This document shows, one piece after another, positions 54,185 through 62,878 of a DNA stretch of 64,000 nucleotides (its first letter is position 1; each line of letters starts with the position of its first letter). The position numbers were made by a program, and so were the translations under genes. Source of the DNA: Vibrio metoecus (GTDB lineage Bacteria > Pseudomonadota > Gammaproteobacteria > Enterobacterales > Vibrionaceae); NCBI RefSeq assembly GCF_009665255.1, contig NZ_CP035686.1, positions 1,178,001 to 1,242,000 of the forward strand. Direction: 5' to 3'. The notes under the pieces are model-generated. The model worked only from the letters and a program-made list of their open reading frames with translations. It made no database searches and had not been told where the DNA came from.

Positions 54185-56207
54185 ATGGGCTTGGTGGCAA
54201 AAATGGCGACACCGTTTTAAAACCACCGTACGCTATCGGCTGTGGATTCTGACCTCAGCGCCGATTTTTCTCACACTGCTGGCGCTGATTGCGATCACCA
54301 TTTACTGGTCACTGCACTACACCTGGAACAGCGCTTTAATTGATGTGTCTGAGCGGTTAGGCGTGGCGCAAAACAGTGTAACTCTGCTGCAACAGAAACA
54401 AGCCAATCACGTGCGAGCCTTTGCGGAATCGTACGATTTTCGCAAGCGTCTGCAAGAGGCGGAAACGCTCAGTACCTTGCCGCGTTGGGTGCAAAATCAA
54501 AAAAATCGCTATGGCTTAGATTTCTTAAGTTTTGAGCGCGTGGATAGCTTAGAGCAGAAGTTTCGCTATCTCGATCTCACCAAGCGTGAATCCTTCTTTG
54601 ATGTACTTAGTGCCGATGAGCTAGAAAAGCTCGATCCCGATTTAGTCAAGCAAGCGCAAATCCCGATTCTTAATTCTCAACAGATCGAAACTCGGGGATT
54701 AGTCAGTCGTACCGTGATTCCAGTGCGCAATGACTTCGGTGACATCATAGGTTTTTTGGATGGTGGTTTATTGCTCAACAACAGCACAACCTTAGTCGAT
54801 CAAATTCGAGATCTTATCTACCCAAGCCATCAAGACCTGCTTCGCCCAACGGGCACTTTAACTCTTTTTTTGGATGACTTACGAGTTAGCACCAACGTAC
54901 CACTGAATAGCACAATTCACGCTGGGCGCGCGATAGGCACACGGGTGTCATCCGAAGTGTTTAACCAAGTGCTCAAAGGTGGTCAGCAGTGGGTTAATCT
55001 GGCGTATGTGTATGATGCTTGGTACATCACCGCGTATCAGCCGATTCGCGATCAATACAATAACGAAATTGGCATGCTGTACACCGGCTATTTAATGTGG
55101 CCGTTTTTAAAAACCTATGTCACCAATATTTTAGAAGTCGGGATCACCACGCTTTTCCTGCTGGTGATTTCAGGCCTGTTTGTGTACCGCGGCTCGCGCG
55201 ATCTGTTTCGTCCTATCGAGCGCATTCACCGTGTAGTGAAAATGGTGCAACTTGGTAAAAACCAACGTATCGGGCAACTTGGGCTTGATGACAAACACGA
55301 ACTCGCACAGCTTGCCAAACAGTTCGACAACATGTTGGATCAGTTGCAGCAGCGTAACGAAGAAATCGTACAAGCCGCGCATGAGTTAGAAGAAAAAGTG
55401 CAATCGCGCACCGCCAGTTTGCAAGAGAAAACCGCGCAGCTTGAACACCACATTGCCTTGCTTAACCAAACGCGCAATAAGTTAGTGGTGCATGAAAAAC
55501 TGGCGGCACTTGGTGAGCTAACCGCTGGGATTGCCCATGAAATCAATAACCCTACCGCCGTGATTCTCGGTAATACCGAGTTAATTCGTTTTGAGCTTGG
55601 TGCTGACGCGAGCAGAGTCGAAGAGGAAATTGATGCCATCTTGCTGCAAATTGAGCGGATCCGAAACATCACCCGCAGCTTGTTGCAATACAGTCGCCAA
55701 GGTGGTGTGCAGGACGAAATCACTTGGCAGCACGTCAATCCGATCATTGATGAGAGTATTACCTTAGTCAAAACCGGTTCGAAAAAGCGCGATATTGAAT
55801 TTGTGCTGGAACTGAAAGCGCACAATTCGGTAGAGGTCAATCGCCATCAACTGCTGCAAATTCTGGTTAACCTACAGATGAACGCGATTCATGCCATGAA
55901 CGGCAAAGGTCGTATCACTATTCGTAGCGAAGATTGGGTTGAAGAGGGGCAAAACCGCGGTGCGGTGATCCATATTGAAGATCGAGGTTGTGGCATTAAG
56001 CCAGAAAACCTCAAACGTATTTTCGATCCGTTTTATACCACCAAACGTGAGGGGACAGGGCTTGGGCTTTCGGTTTCACAAAGTTTGCTTAGCCAGTCTG
56101 GCGGAGAAATTAAAGTGCAGTCTGAATTGGGCGTGGGTAGCACTTTCAGTATCTTCCTACCTTCCAAAAATGAAGCGAAACTTCGCGAGACCTTGCTGCT
56201 TCAATAA
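54174..56207 (+). CDS. Sensor histidine kinase with dCache-like periplasmic domain
   Basis: A 677-residue membrane kinase. Helix 1 is at about 23-45, the periplasmic double-Cache-like sensor at about 50-310, helix 2 at about 320-342 and HAMP at about 345-397. A coiled coil leads to HisKA with phospho-acceptor His455 in AGIAHEINNP, then an ATPase domain with DRGCGI and GTGLGLSVS. It pairs with the upstream regulator. The signal is unknown; formate or an oxyanion is inferred from context. Confidence 0.92.
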   Translation: MKAKWAWWQKWRHRFKTTVRYRLWILTSAPIFLTLLALIAITIYWSLHYTWNSALIDVSERLGVAQNSVTLLQQKQANHVRAFAESYDFRKRLQEAETLSTLPRWVQNQKNRYGLDFLSFERVDSLEQKFRYLDLTKRESFFDVLSADELEKLDPDLVKQAQIPILNSQQIETRGLVSRTVIPVRNDFGDIIGFLDGGLLLNNSTTLVDQIRDLIYPSHQDLLRPTGTLTLFLDDLRVSTNVPLNSTIHAGRAIGTRVSSEVFNQVLKGGQQWVNLAYVYDAWYITAYQPIRDQYNNEIGMLYTGYLMWPFLKTYVTNILEVGITTLFLLVISGLFVYRGSRDLFRPIERIHRVVKMVQLGKNQRIGQLGLDDKHELAQLAKQFDNMLDQLQQRNEEIVQAAHELEEKVQSRTASLQEKTAQLEHHIALLNQTRNKLVVHEKLAALGELTAGIAHEINNPTAVILGNTELIRFELGADASRVEEEIDAILLQIERIRNITRSLLQYSRQGGVQDEITWQHVNPIIDESITLVKTGSKKRDIEFVLELKAHNSVEVNRHQLLQILVNLQMNAIHAMNGKGRITIRSEDWVEEGQNRGAVIHIEDRGCGIKPENLKRIFDPFYTTKREGTGLGLSVSQSLLSQSGGEIKVQSELGVGSTFSIFLPSKNEAKLRETLLLQ

Positions 56208-56418
56208 TCCCCCTACGAAAAGCTCGTTATTTTGTTGGTCATTTCACTTGAGATGACTGACTTTCATGCGCGTTATGCAAATCAGGGCTTGTAGTCTGGG
56301 CGCTGAACAAGTAACGTTGCGCAGATTTTTCTATTTGTGATCCCTGTCAGCTTAATTTAGCCACTCGAAGTGCGCCGTTTTAAGTGGGCGGGAATGTTAA
56401 CGCACTAAGGTACAGGCT

Positions 56419-58011
56419 TTGATTTCTACAGCGAATATCACTCAACAATTTGGCGCTAAGCCACTGTTTGAAAACATTTCAGTTAAGTTTGGCGAAGGTA
56501 ATCGCTACGGTCTAATCGGGGCAAATGGCTGCGGTAAATCCACCTTCATGAAAATCCTCAGTGGTGAGCTCGAACCAAGTGGCGGTAACGTAAGCTACGA
56601 TCCAAACGAGCGCGTTGCCAAGCTGAATCAGGATCAGTTTGCGTACGAAGAGTTCACGGTAATCGACACCGTTATCATGGGTCACAAAGAGTTGTGGAAG
56701 GTAAAACAAGAGCGTGACCGTATTTATGCGCTACCAGAAATGACCGAAGAAGATGGTATGCGTGTTGCCGATCTCGAAGTGGAATTCGCTGAGATGGATG
56801 GCTACATGGCGGAATCTAAAGCGGGTGAACTGCTGCTGGCGGTAGGTATTCCTCTTGAGCAACATTACGGCTTGATGAGCAGTGTGGCTCCGGGTTGGAA
56901 ACTGCGTGTGCTGCTGGCGCAAATCCTGTTTGCAGACCCAGATATCATGCTGCTTGACGAACCGACCAACAACTTGGACATCGACACCATTCGCTGGTTG
57001 GAAGATACGCTGAATGCACGTAACTGCACCATGATCATCATCTCGCATGATCGCCACTTCTTAAATTCAGTGTGTACCCACATGGCTGACTTGGATTACG
57101 GTGAGCTGCGTATTTACCCAGGCAACTACGACGAATACATGACCGCGGCCACTCAAGCGCGTGAGCGTCTGTTGTCTGATAACGCGAAGAAGAAAGCGCA
57201 AATTGCTGAGCTACAAACCTTCGTAGCGCGCTTCTCGGCGAACGCATCGAAAGCCAAACAAGCGACTTCTCGCGCAAGACAGATTGATAAGATCAAACTG
57301 GATGAAGTGAAGGCATCTAGCCGTCAGAACCCGTTCATTCGTTTTGAACAATCGAAAGAGCTGTTCCGTAACGCCCTGATTGTGGAAAACCTCAGCCAAG
57401 GTTTTGATCATGACCTGTTCAGCAACTTCAACGCAATTTTTGAAGTGGGTGAGCGTGTCGCTATTATCGGTGAGAACGGTGCGGGTAAAACGACACTGCT
57501 GAACACGCTAGCGGGTGTACTTGAGCCACGTAGCGGTATGTACAAGTGGTCTGAAAACTCGAACATTGGTTACTACGCACAAGACCACGCTCACGAGTTT
57601 GCCGAAGATCTGAACTTGATGGAGTGGATGGGTCAGTGGCGTCAAGAAGGCGATGACGAGCAAGTGGTGCGCAGCTTCTTGGGTCGTATGCTGTTTGGCC
57701 AAGATGACATCAAGAAATCCGTGAAGGTGCTGTCGGGTGGTGAGCAAGGTCGTATGTTGCTTGGCAAACTGATGATGCACAAGCCAAACATGCTGCTGCT
57801 CGATGAGCCTACCAACCACATGGATATGGAATCGATCGAGTCTTTGAACAACGCCTTAGAGCAATACAAAGGCACGCTGTTCTTTGTATCGCACGACCGT
57901 GTATTCGTAGACTCACTGGCAACCCGCATCATCGAAATTCGTGATGGCAAAATCACTGACTTCAAAGGCACTTACGCTGAGTTCCTGAAATCACGTGGCG
58001 TTGAAGGCTAA
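56419..58011 (+). CDS. ybiT: YbiT-type ABC-F ATPase
   Basis: A 530-residue soluble double-ABC protein of the ABC-F ribosome-associated group, near-identical in layout to E. coli YbiT. It has two Walker A sites (GANGCGKS, GENGAGKT), two DEPTN Walker B segments and a linker rich in Lys/Arg (NAKKKAQIAELQ). The start is TTG 56419 with AAGG upstream, where E. coli YbiT begins. A role in translation is known for the class; the specific task is unclear. It interrupts the formate dehydrogenase cluster. Confidence 0.93.
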   Translation: MISTANITQQFGAKPLFENISVKFGEGNRYGLIGANGCGKSTFMKILSGELEPSGGNVSYDPNERVAKLNQDQFAYEEFTVIDTVIMGHKELWKVKQERDRIYALPEMTEEDGMRVADLEVEFAEMDGYMAESKAGELLLAVGIPLEQHYGLMSSVAPGWKLRVLLAQILFADPDIMLLDEPTNNLDIDTIRWLEDTLNARNCTMIIISHDRHFLNSVCTHMADLDYGELRIYPGNYDEYMTAATQARERLLSDNAKKKAQIAELQTFVARFSANASKAKQATSRARQIDKIKLDEVKASSRQNPFIRFEQSKELFRNALIVENLSQGFDHDLFSNFNAIFEVGERVAIIGENGAGKTTLLNTLAGVLEPRSGMYKWSENSNIGYYAQDHAHEFAEDLNLMEWMGQWRQEGDDEQVVRSFLGRMLFGQDDIKKSVKVLSGGEQGRMLLGKLMMHKPNMLLLDEPTNHMDMESIESLNNALEQYKGTLFFVSHDRVFVDSLATRIIEIRDGKITDFKGTYAEFLKSRGVEG

Positions 58012-58048
58012 GTTTCCTAAGCCAATATTCTGCATGCAAAATAATACT

Positions 58049-58071
58049 AAGAGCCTCTATGTGAGGCTCTT
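58049..58071 (+). terminator. Terminator of ybiT
   Basis: Stem AAGAGCCTC / GAGGCTCTT with a five-base loop followed by TTG. Confidence 0.75.
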
Positions 58072-58117
58072 TTGCTATCCGAAAAACGTTCAAACCTTTT
58101 ATCGTGCGAAAATGTTG

Positions 58118-58951
58118 CTATGCCTCTTCACTGTGACCTTTCACATCAAACACCACTTTGTCTGCGCCACTGTAAACGTGGAACCGACGACCAGAAGCGC
58201 GAGCAATCGTGGTAATGCCAAAACGTTGCGCAAGCTCAAGCCCCATTTGAGTCACACCCGAGCGCGATAGCAGCACAGGAATCCCCATTTGCGCCACTTT
58301 AATCACCATTTCAGAAGTTAAACGACCGGTGGTGTAAAAAATTTTGTCATCACCACGCATGTCATTCAGCCACATTTCACCCGCCAAGGTATCCACGGCG
58401 TTATGGCGACCGACATCTTCCACAAAAGAGATCACCCGATCCTCTTGGCAAATTGCGCAGCCATGCACCGCGCCGGCTTTTTTGTAGGTGTCGTTGTAGT
58501 GAGTTAAGGCCTCCAATGCAGCGTAGATTTGTGACTGTTTAATTGGCTGCTGTGGCACTTGGTAATTCTCAAGCTGCTTCATCACGTTGCCATACATGGT
58601 GCCTTGGCCACAGCCGGAGGTGACGGTTTTTTTCTTCAGCGCCGACTCTAAATGGTCAATGTTTTCACGCGTAACCACCGCGGCCGAATGAGTTTCCCAA
58701 TCGATGATGATGGAATCGAGCGCTTCAGGATCGGAAATAAAACTTTGGTTCTTCAGATAACCTAGCACTAAAGCTTCTGGCCGCGAACCGAGCGTCATCA
58801 AGGTCACTATCTCTTTCCAGTTGAGCAGAACAGTGAGAGGGCGTTCACAGGCGATCGATTTCACCAGTTTTTCGCCGTATTCGTCATACACTTCAACTTC
58901 AATGGTTTGCAGAGGATTTTCGCTGGTTTTGATGATGGAAGGTTTAGCCAC
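58118..58951 (-). CDS. fdhD: FdhD, formate dehydrogenase sulfurtransferase
   Basis: A 277-residue FdhD, which passes sulfur to the Mo/W cofactor before insertion in formate dehydrogenase. Motifs are SGCGQGTMYGN with the sulfur-carrying Cys, HGCAICQ, and FVEDVGRHNAVD with the cofactor-binding segment. I chose GTG 58951 because AGGA lies seven bases upstream; the 59131 start would precede the predicted sigma-54 start point and adds an odd tail. GTG 58984 is an alternative. Confidence 0.92.
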   Translation of the reverse strand: MAKPSIIKTSENPLQTIEVEVYDEYGEKLVKSIACERPLTVLLNWKEIVTLMTLGSRPEALVLGYLKNQSFISDPEALDSIIIDWETHSAAVVTRENIDHLESALKKKTVTSGCGQGTMYGNVMKQLENYQVPQQPIKQSQIYAALEALTHYNDTYKKAGAVHGCAICQEDRVISFVEDVGRHNAVDTLAGEMWLNDMRGDDKIFYTTGRLTSEMVIKVAQMGIPVLLSRSGVTQMGLELAQRFGITTIARASGRRFHVYSGADKVVFDVKGHSEEA

Positions 58952-59043
58952 TCTGGATTCCTGTGTGATGCTCGCTTTATTCACCGCCGATCTGTGAATG
59001 CAGATCTTGCGGTAGAGCGAATAAGAAAAAGTGCCGTCAATGT

Positions 59044-59059
59044 AGCAAAAAGGGTGCCG
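59044..59059 (-). promoter_or_regulatory. Sigma-54 promoter of fdhD
   Basis: Minus-strand CGGCACCCTTTTTGCT has GG-N10-GC spacing. The predicted transcript starts near 59033, about 80 bases before the chosen fdhD start. Confidence 0.68.
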
Positions 59060-59123
59060 AATCAAAAACAAACTGAACAAAAGTGATGATGTCGCTCTAC
59101 TTAAAGCAAGGTACTGGTACCCA

Positions 59124-59139
59124 TGGCGCAATTATTGCT
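59124..59139 (+). promoter_or_regulatory. Sigma-54 promoter of the DUF3305-DUF3306 genes
   Basis: TGGCGCAATTATTGCT has GG-N10-GC spacing. The predicted start is near 59150, 26 bases before the DUF3305 ATG. A single TGTCGC half-site lies at 59090-59095, between this and the fdhD promoter. Confidence 0.7.
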
Positions 59140-59175
59140 TTAATTTCAACTCTGATTGTTAATTTAGTATGGGTT

Positions 59176-59652
59176 ATGACTGAACAAACTTCTCCTGAAT
59201 CCTTAACGGATGCTGCTCATAGCAAAACCGACTGCGCTTGGCCGCTCGCTTGCAACCTTGAGCCACGTTTGGTCTCACGTGGCCGTTGGCAAACCACGCA
59301 GTGGATGTTGCACGGTTTCAGTTTAACGCCAGAGGCGCAGAGTCAATATGTCGCAACCTTACACTTGTATCGTGACGAGCGTACTGACTATCGCTTTAAC
59401 CTCAGTTCACAAGCACCAAAGCTGTTCTTGGTTGCCGAAGATCCGATTGAAGATCAGCCGCTTAAAATCGTGCAATTGACCGTATCGCAAGCCGTCGCCA
59501 GCCGCTATATGGACAGCGATTATCTGGTGCTGTCGGCCGATATGCCACTACCCGTTCAGGCGTGGATGGAAGCCTATATTGGTCGTCACGGTGAGCTACT
59601 GGAAATTCGCCGCAAGAAACGTGAAGGCGCGGGGAGGTCCTGTGGCAACTGA
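59176..59652 (+). CDS. DUF3305 protein of the formate dehydrogenase cluster
   Basis: A 158-residue soluble protein (MTEQTSPESLTDAAHSKTDC...). It belongs to DUF3305, a family I know mainly from formate dehydrogenase gene clusters, and has no catalytic motif I recognise. ATG 59176 fits the predicted sigma-54 start point; an upstream in-frame start at 59083 does not. It overlaps the DUF3306 gene by 11 bases. A maturation or assembly factor is the best guess. Confidence 0.8.
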   Translation: MTEQTSPESLTDAAHSKTDCAWPLACNLEPRLVSRGRWQTTQWMLHGFSLTPEAQSQYVATLHLYRDERTDYRFNLSSQAPKLFLVAEDPIEDQPLKIVQLTVSQAVASRYMDSDYLVLSADMPLPVQAWMEAYIGRHGELLEIRRKKREGAGRSCGN

Positions 59653-60259
59653 AAACACGTTTTTCTCTCGTTGGTCACAACGTAAATTAACCGCAGAATC
59701 AGACCAAGCGCTTGATACAACTAAGAGTTTGAACTCTGAGCCTGCGCAGGCAGAGCCGATTGCTAATCAATCTTCGGTAGACATTAAAAGTGGTTTGGTG
59801 AGTGATGCGCTCGAACAACCTCATTCAGCAGAGAATGAAGAACCCAGCGTAGCGAGTTTGTTGGTATCCGATGCGTCGCAAGAACTGAAGAAAGCGGCAT
59901 TGCGTAAGCTGTTTTTAAGCGGTGAGTTTAGCGAAGTGTGTATGCTGGATGATTACAACGCGGATTACAGCAACACAGCGACACTCACCACACAAGTCGC
60001 ACAAACCTTACGCCAATGGTGTAATGAGCTAGAAACGACGCCAGAGGTTAAGTCTGAACAGGCTATACCGGAAAAAGCTATGTCTGACCAAACTATGCTT
60101 GATCAAAGTATGCCTGACCAAACCAAGCCTGATGAAACGATAGCTTCTGCGCCCGAATTCGCGGAGGGTTCTGCGCGACTTTCTGATCACAATACGCTTT
60201 CTTCTTGCGATACTGCGGCATCTGACACACTGAACAGTGAGACAAAATATACCGCATAG
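59642..60259 (+). CDS. DUF3306 protein of the formate dehydrogenase cluster
   Basis: A 205-residue acidic, low-complexity protein starting at GTG 59642 behind GGGGAGG. The conserved part is the N-terminus FFSRWSQRK and the helix-rich KKAALRKLFLSGEFSEVCMLDDYN. The C-terminal half contains a degenerate five-residue repeat. DUF3306 travels with DUF3305 and formate dehydrogenase genes. Function unknown. Confidence 0.78.
   Translation: MATENTFFSRWSQRKLTAESDQALDTTKSLNSEPAQAEPIANQSSVDIKSGLVSDALEQPHSAENEEPSVASLLVSDASQELKKAALRKLFLSGEFSEVCMLDDYNADYSNTATLTTQVAQTLRQWCNELETTPEVKSEQAIPEKAMSDQTMLDQSMPDQTKPDETIASAPEFAEGSARLSDHNTLSSCDTAASDTLNSETKYTA
60065..60139 (+). repeat. Five degenerate 15-base tandem repeats in the DUF3306 gene
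   Basis: Units encode IPEKA, MSDQT, MLDQS, MPDQT and KPDET. The array sits in the disordered tail and could vary in copy number between strains. Confidence 0.7.
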
Positions 60260-60265
60260 AGATTA

Positions 60266-60318
60266 GGGACATTTTGACTTACTCCTCAATAGGTAGAGTG
60301 AGACATAATGTCTCACTC
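60266..60318. promoter_or_regulatory. Candidate enhancer (UAS) pair before the fdh operon
   Basis: GGGACATTTTGACTT (60266-60280) shares its left half with the site upstream of tupA. Next, GAGTGAGACA and TGTCTCACTC (60296-60318) are perfect ten-base arms around TAA. Centres are 34 bases apart. The second is about 105 bases upstream of the predicted start point. The longer palindrome could also act as a weak terminator for the DUF3306 gene. Confidence 0.6.
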
Positions 60319-60385
60319 TTATTGTGGCTTTTTATTTCTCATCCTCGTTATCGATAAATTCTCTGATTTTTCAATAAAATAAATT

Positions 60386-60401
60386 TGGAACGCTATTTGC
60401 T
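60386..60401 (+). promoter_or_regulatory. Sigma-54 promoter of the formate dehydrogenase operon
   Basis: TGGAACGCTATTTGCT has GG at 60387-60388 and GC at 60399-60400, exact N10 spacing. The transcript would start near 60412, 46 bases before the first gene. Confidence 0.8.
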
Positions 60402-60457
60402 TTAGCTTATGTAAAACGAGCCAACACGCTCGTGATTCTTATAAGCGGAAGCAAGCA

Positions 60458-62119
60458 ATGTTAAACAACCTACTACAACAAGCGACGTCTCCAAACGGTC
60501 GGGCGAGACAGTATGCGATTGAGCATACGGTTGAGTTGACCAATCTTATTCCTCCTACCGTAAGTTACGAAAGTGGCGGCCATACCTTAATTATTGGACC
60601 AACGATGCTCATTGAGCGTATTACCGAGCCATTGAGCAGTATGACTTCAATCACGCTCCTTTCTGTAGATGGTGAGCCTGGAACACAAAGCAATTTGTAC
60701 TATGCCGATACGGTAGAAATCAGCGGTTTCCTCGGCGCATTCTCGGTGAACGTAGAAAACCACGGTAAGCGAGTCAATTTGGCGCAAGCCGCTATAGGTG
60801 GAAACACGTTTGATATCGTATTGGATATGTCACTCAACGGTTTAATGAGTGAAGAAGTCCCTGTGCCTGGTTATTTCCCAGTAGGACGCGGTTATCCAAA
60901 GCTGGCGGATGCGCTGGAAGAGATCCCAACTTTGATGGGTACCTTCGATAAACCTAAGTATTTTCGTCTTGATACAGACTTGTGCGCGCATAGCTCACGT
61001 GGAGTGAAAGGGTGTGAACGCTGTGTGGATGCATGTCCTGCTGGCGCGCTCTCCAGTGAAGGCTCTGATCAAACTGGCCATCGCATTCAAATTAACCCTT
61101 ATCTGTGTCAGGGCGTCGGAACCTGCGCGACCGCTTGTCCGACGGAAGCGATTCACTACGCACTGCCTAATCCTACCGATACGCAAAAATTTATTGAGCG
61201 ATTACTGGCGAATTACCATCAAGTTGGTGGTGAAAAACCTATCGTGCTGATCTGCAGTTCTCGCCATGAAAGTTACAACGTCATGGCATTAAATGTCTTG
61301 CCAGACAATGTCATTCCTGTGGTGGTGGAAGAGCTACCTTCTGTCGGTATCGACAGCTGGTTTGCTGCTTTAGTTAACGGTGCAACTCAAGTGCTGTTTG
61401 CAGCGAGCCGTCATATGCCGCCCACTATCCAGCGTATTCTCAACCAAGAAGTGAGCATGGCGCAGAGCCTGCTGACTCACTTGGGTTTGCCCAAAGAGAC
61501 GATTGATATTCTTTATCTCGAATCGCTGCGCGAGGGGATGCCGGTACTGTGTGAACAGCCGCTTGGGCTTAAGTTGGGTGACTTAATCGGTAATAAGCGC
61601 GAACGCCTGTTTACCGCGCTGGATGCGTTAGCGGAAACACTCAATGCTGAACCTAGCGTTCAACCACTCAGTATCAGCGCGCCTTACGGCAAAATTGAAT
61701 GCCAAACAAGCGATTGTACTTTGTGCATGAGCTGTGTCGCGGTTTGCCCAACACGTGCACTGCATCCGGCGGGAGATAGCCCAGCACTACGCTTTATTGA
61801 ACAAGACTGTGTGCAGTGCGGCTTGTGTGTCAAAGCTTGCCCTGAACAAGCGCTTAGCGCGACGCCACAACTCAACTGGAACAAAGCGGCACGCCAAGGT
61901 GTGGTGACTTTGCATCAAGAAGAGCCCGCTAAGTGCCTGCGCTGCCATAAGCCTTTCGCGCCACAATCCATGATTACCATGTTGCAAACTAAGTTACGCG
62001 GTCACTCACATTTCGCCACGCCGGAAGCGCTCAATCGGATTGCGATGTGCGAAGACTGTCGGGTAGTCGACATGTTTGAAGCCATGGCACATGACCCTGA
62101 GCAGCAGCTCAAGTATTAA
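60458..62119 (+). CDS. Multi-cluster 4Fe-4S protein of the formate dehydrogenase operon
   Basis: A 553-residue iron-sulfur protein with four ferredoxin-type Cys groups: CERCVDACPAGAL, CQGVGTCATACPTEAI, CTLCMSCVAVCPTRAL and CVQCGLCVKACPEQAL. A further CXXC pair (CLRC, CEDC) lies near the C-terminus and could bind zinc or a cluster. The middle (about 250-400) resembles a CoB-CoM reductase-like delta-subunit fold but I cannot confirm this. No signal peptide or membrane helix is seen, so it is likely cytoplasmic. First gene of the operon; an electron-transfer or maturation role is inferred. Confidence 0.85.
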   Translation: MLNNLLQQATSPNGRARQYAIEHTVELTNLIPPTVSYESGGHTLIIGPTMLIERITEPLSSMTSITLLSVDGEPGTQSNLYYADTVEISGFLGAFSVNVENHGKRVNLAQAAIGGNTFDIVLDMSLNGLMSEEVPVPGYFPVGRGYPKLADALEEIPTLMGTFDKPKYFRLDTDLCAHSSRGVKGCERCVDACPAGALSSEGSDQTGHRIQINPYLCQGVGTCATACPTEAIHYALPNPTDTQKFIERLLANYHQVGGEKPIVLICSSRHESYNVMALNVLPDNVIPVVVEELPSVGIDSWFAALVNGATQVLFAASRHMPPTIQRILNQEVSMAQSLLTHLGLPKETIDILYLESLREGMPVLCEQPLGLKLGDLIGNKRERLFTALDALAETLNAEPSVQPLSISAPYGKIECQTSDCTLCMSCVAVCPTRALHPAGDSPALRFIEQDCVQCGLCVKACPEQALSATPQLNWNKAARQGVVTLHQEEPAKCLRCHKPFAPQSMITMLQTKLRGHSHFATPEALNRIAMCEDCRVVDMFEAMAHDPEQQLKY

Positions 62120-62129
62120 GGAGAAAGCC

Positions 62130-62801
62130 ATGCAAGAGCAATCTATGCGTTCACAGTCAACACATTCACAGTCAATGCGTTCAGACATCTACCTGCTGCT
62201 CGCCACACTGCTGCGTGATGTGCCCTCAGCAGAGCTGTGCACCTTTCTAGCCGAATTGGACTTTGAGGCCAATGGCACCGAAATGGCGAAAGCGTGGCAG
62301 GCGATATCCGCCGCCGCACACAACGCTCAAGCGGACTCTTTGGCTGACGAGTATCAAGAGCTGTTTATTGGTATCGGTCGTGGTGAAGTGGTGCCTTTTG
62401 CCTCATGGCATCTAACTGGTTCATTGATGGAAAAGCCGCTGGCTGAGATTCGTGATGATTTGAGCCGCTTAGGGCTAGAGCGTGATGAGCAAGTGCACGA
62501 GCCAGAAGATCACATTTCGGCGCTGTGCGAAACCATGGCTTATTTATGTGAGCAAGGTGATGACGAAAATGCGGATGCGCAGACGCAACAGGCGTTCTTC
62601 AATCGTCACATCGCCCCGTGGTTTGGCAAACTGGTGAGCCAAATCCGTCAGGCTCCACATGCACAATTTTATTTAGCCGTCGCGCAGCTTCTGGACGCTT
62701 TTTTGAGTTTAGAACAAGTGGCGATGACACAAGCACCAAGCAGTCGCAAGAATCGTTATCGGATCGAGGTGAAGAACTTGACCGATAAAGCTGAGCAATG
62801 A
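62130..62801 (+). CDS. TorD/DmsD-family redox enzyme chaperone
   Basis: A 223-residue helical chaperone of the TorD group, which binds the Tat signal of molybdoenzymes and guards cofactor loading. It has DEYQELFIGIGRGEVVPFASWHLTGSL, typical of the family's Y.LF.G.G....P segment, and EDHISALCETMAYL. GGAG precedes ATG 62130. Its client is almost certainly the Tat-exported subunit encoded downstream. Confidence 0.9.
   Translation: MQEQSMRSQSTHSQSMRSDIYLLLATLLRDVPSAELCTFLAELDFEANGTEMAKAWQAISAAAHNAQADSLADEYQELFIGIGRGEVVPFASWHLTGSLMEKPLAEIRDDLSRLGLERDEQVHEPEDHISALCETMAYLCEQGDDENADAQTQQAFFNRHIAPWFGKLVSQIRQAPHAQFYLAVAQLLDAFLSLEQVAMTQAPSSRKNRYRIEVKNLTDKAEQ
62150..62179 (+). repeat. Two 15-base repeats at the chaperone gene start
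   Basis: TTCACAGTCAACACA and TTCACAGTCAATGCG are adjacent, encoding a Ser/Gln/His-rich N-terminal tail (QSMRSQSTHSQSMRS) not part of the TorD fold. Confidence 0.6.
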
Positions 62802-62878
62802 ACAAACCGGAATTAGAAAACAGACGTCTTAAGACGCACAGCTAAGTTGCTAAAACTTAAGCAATAAGGAAGCAATCG

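Noticed and set aside
62826..62845. CGTCTTAAGACG palindrome between the chaperone and Tat-signal genes
   Set aside because: A single short AT-centred palindrome with no U run and no related copies; it may be chance.
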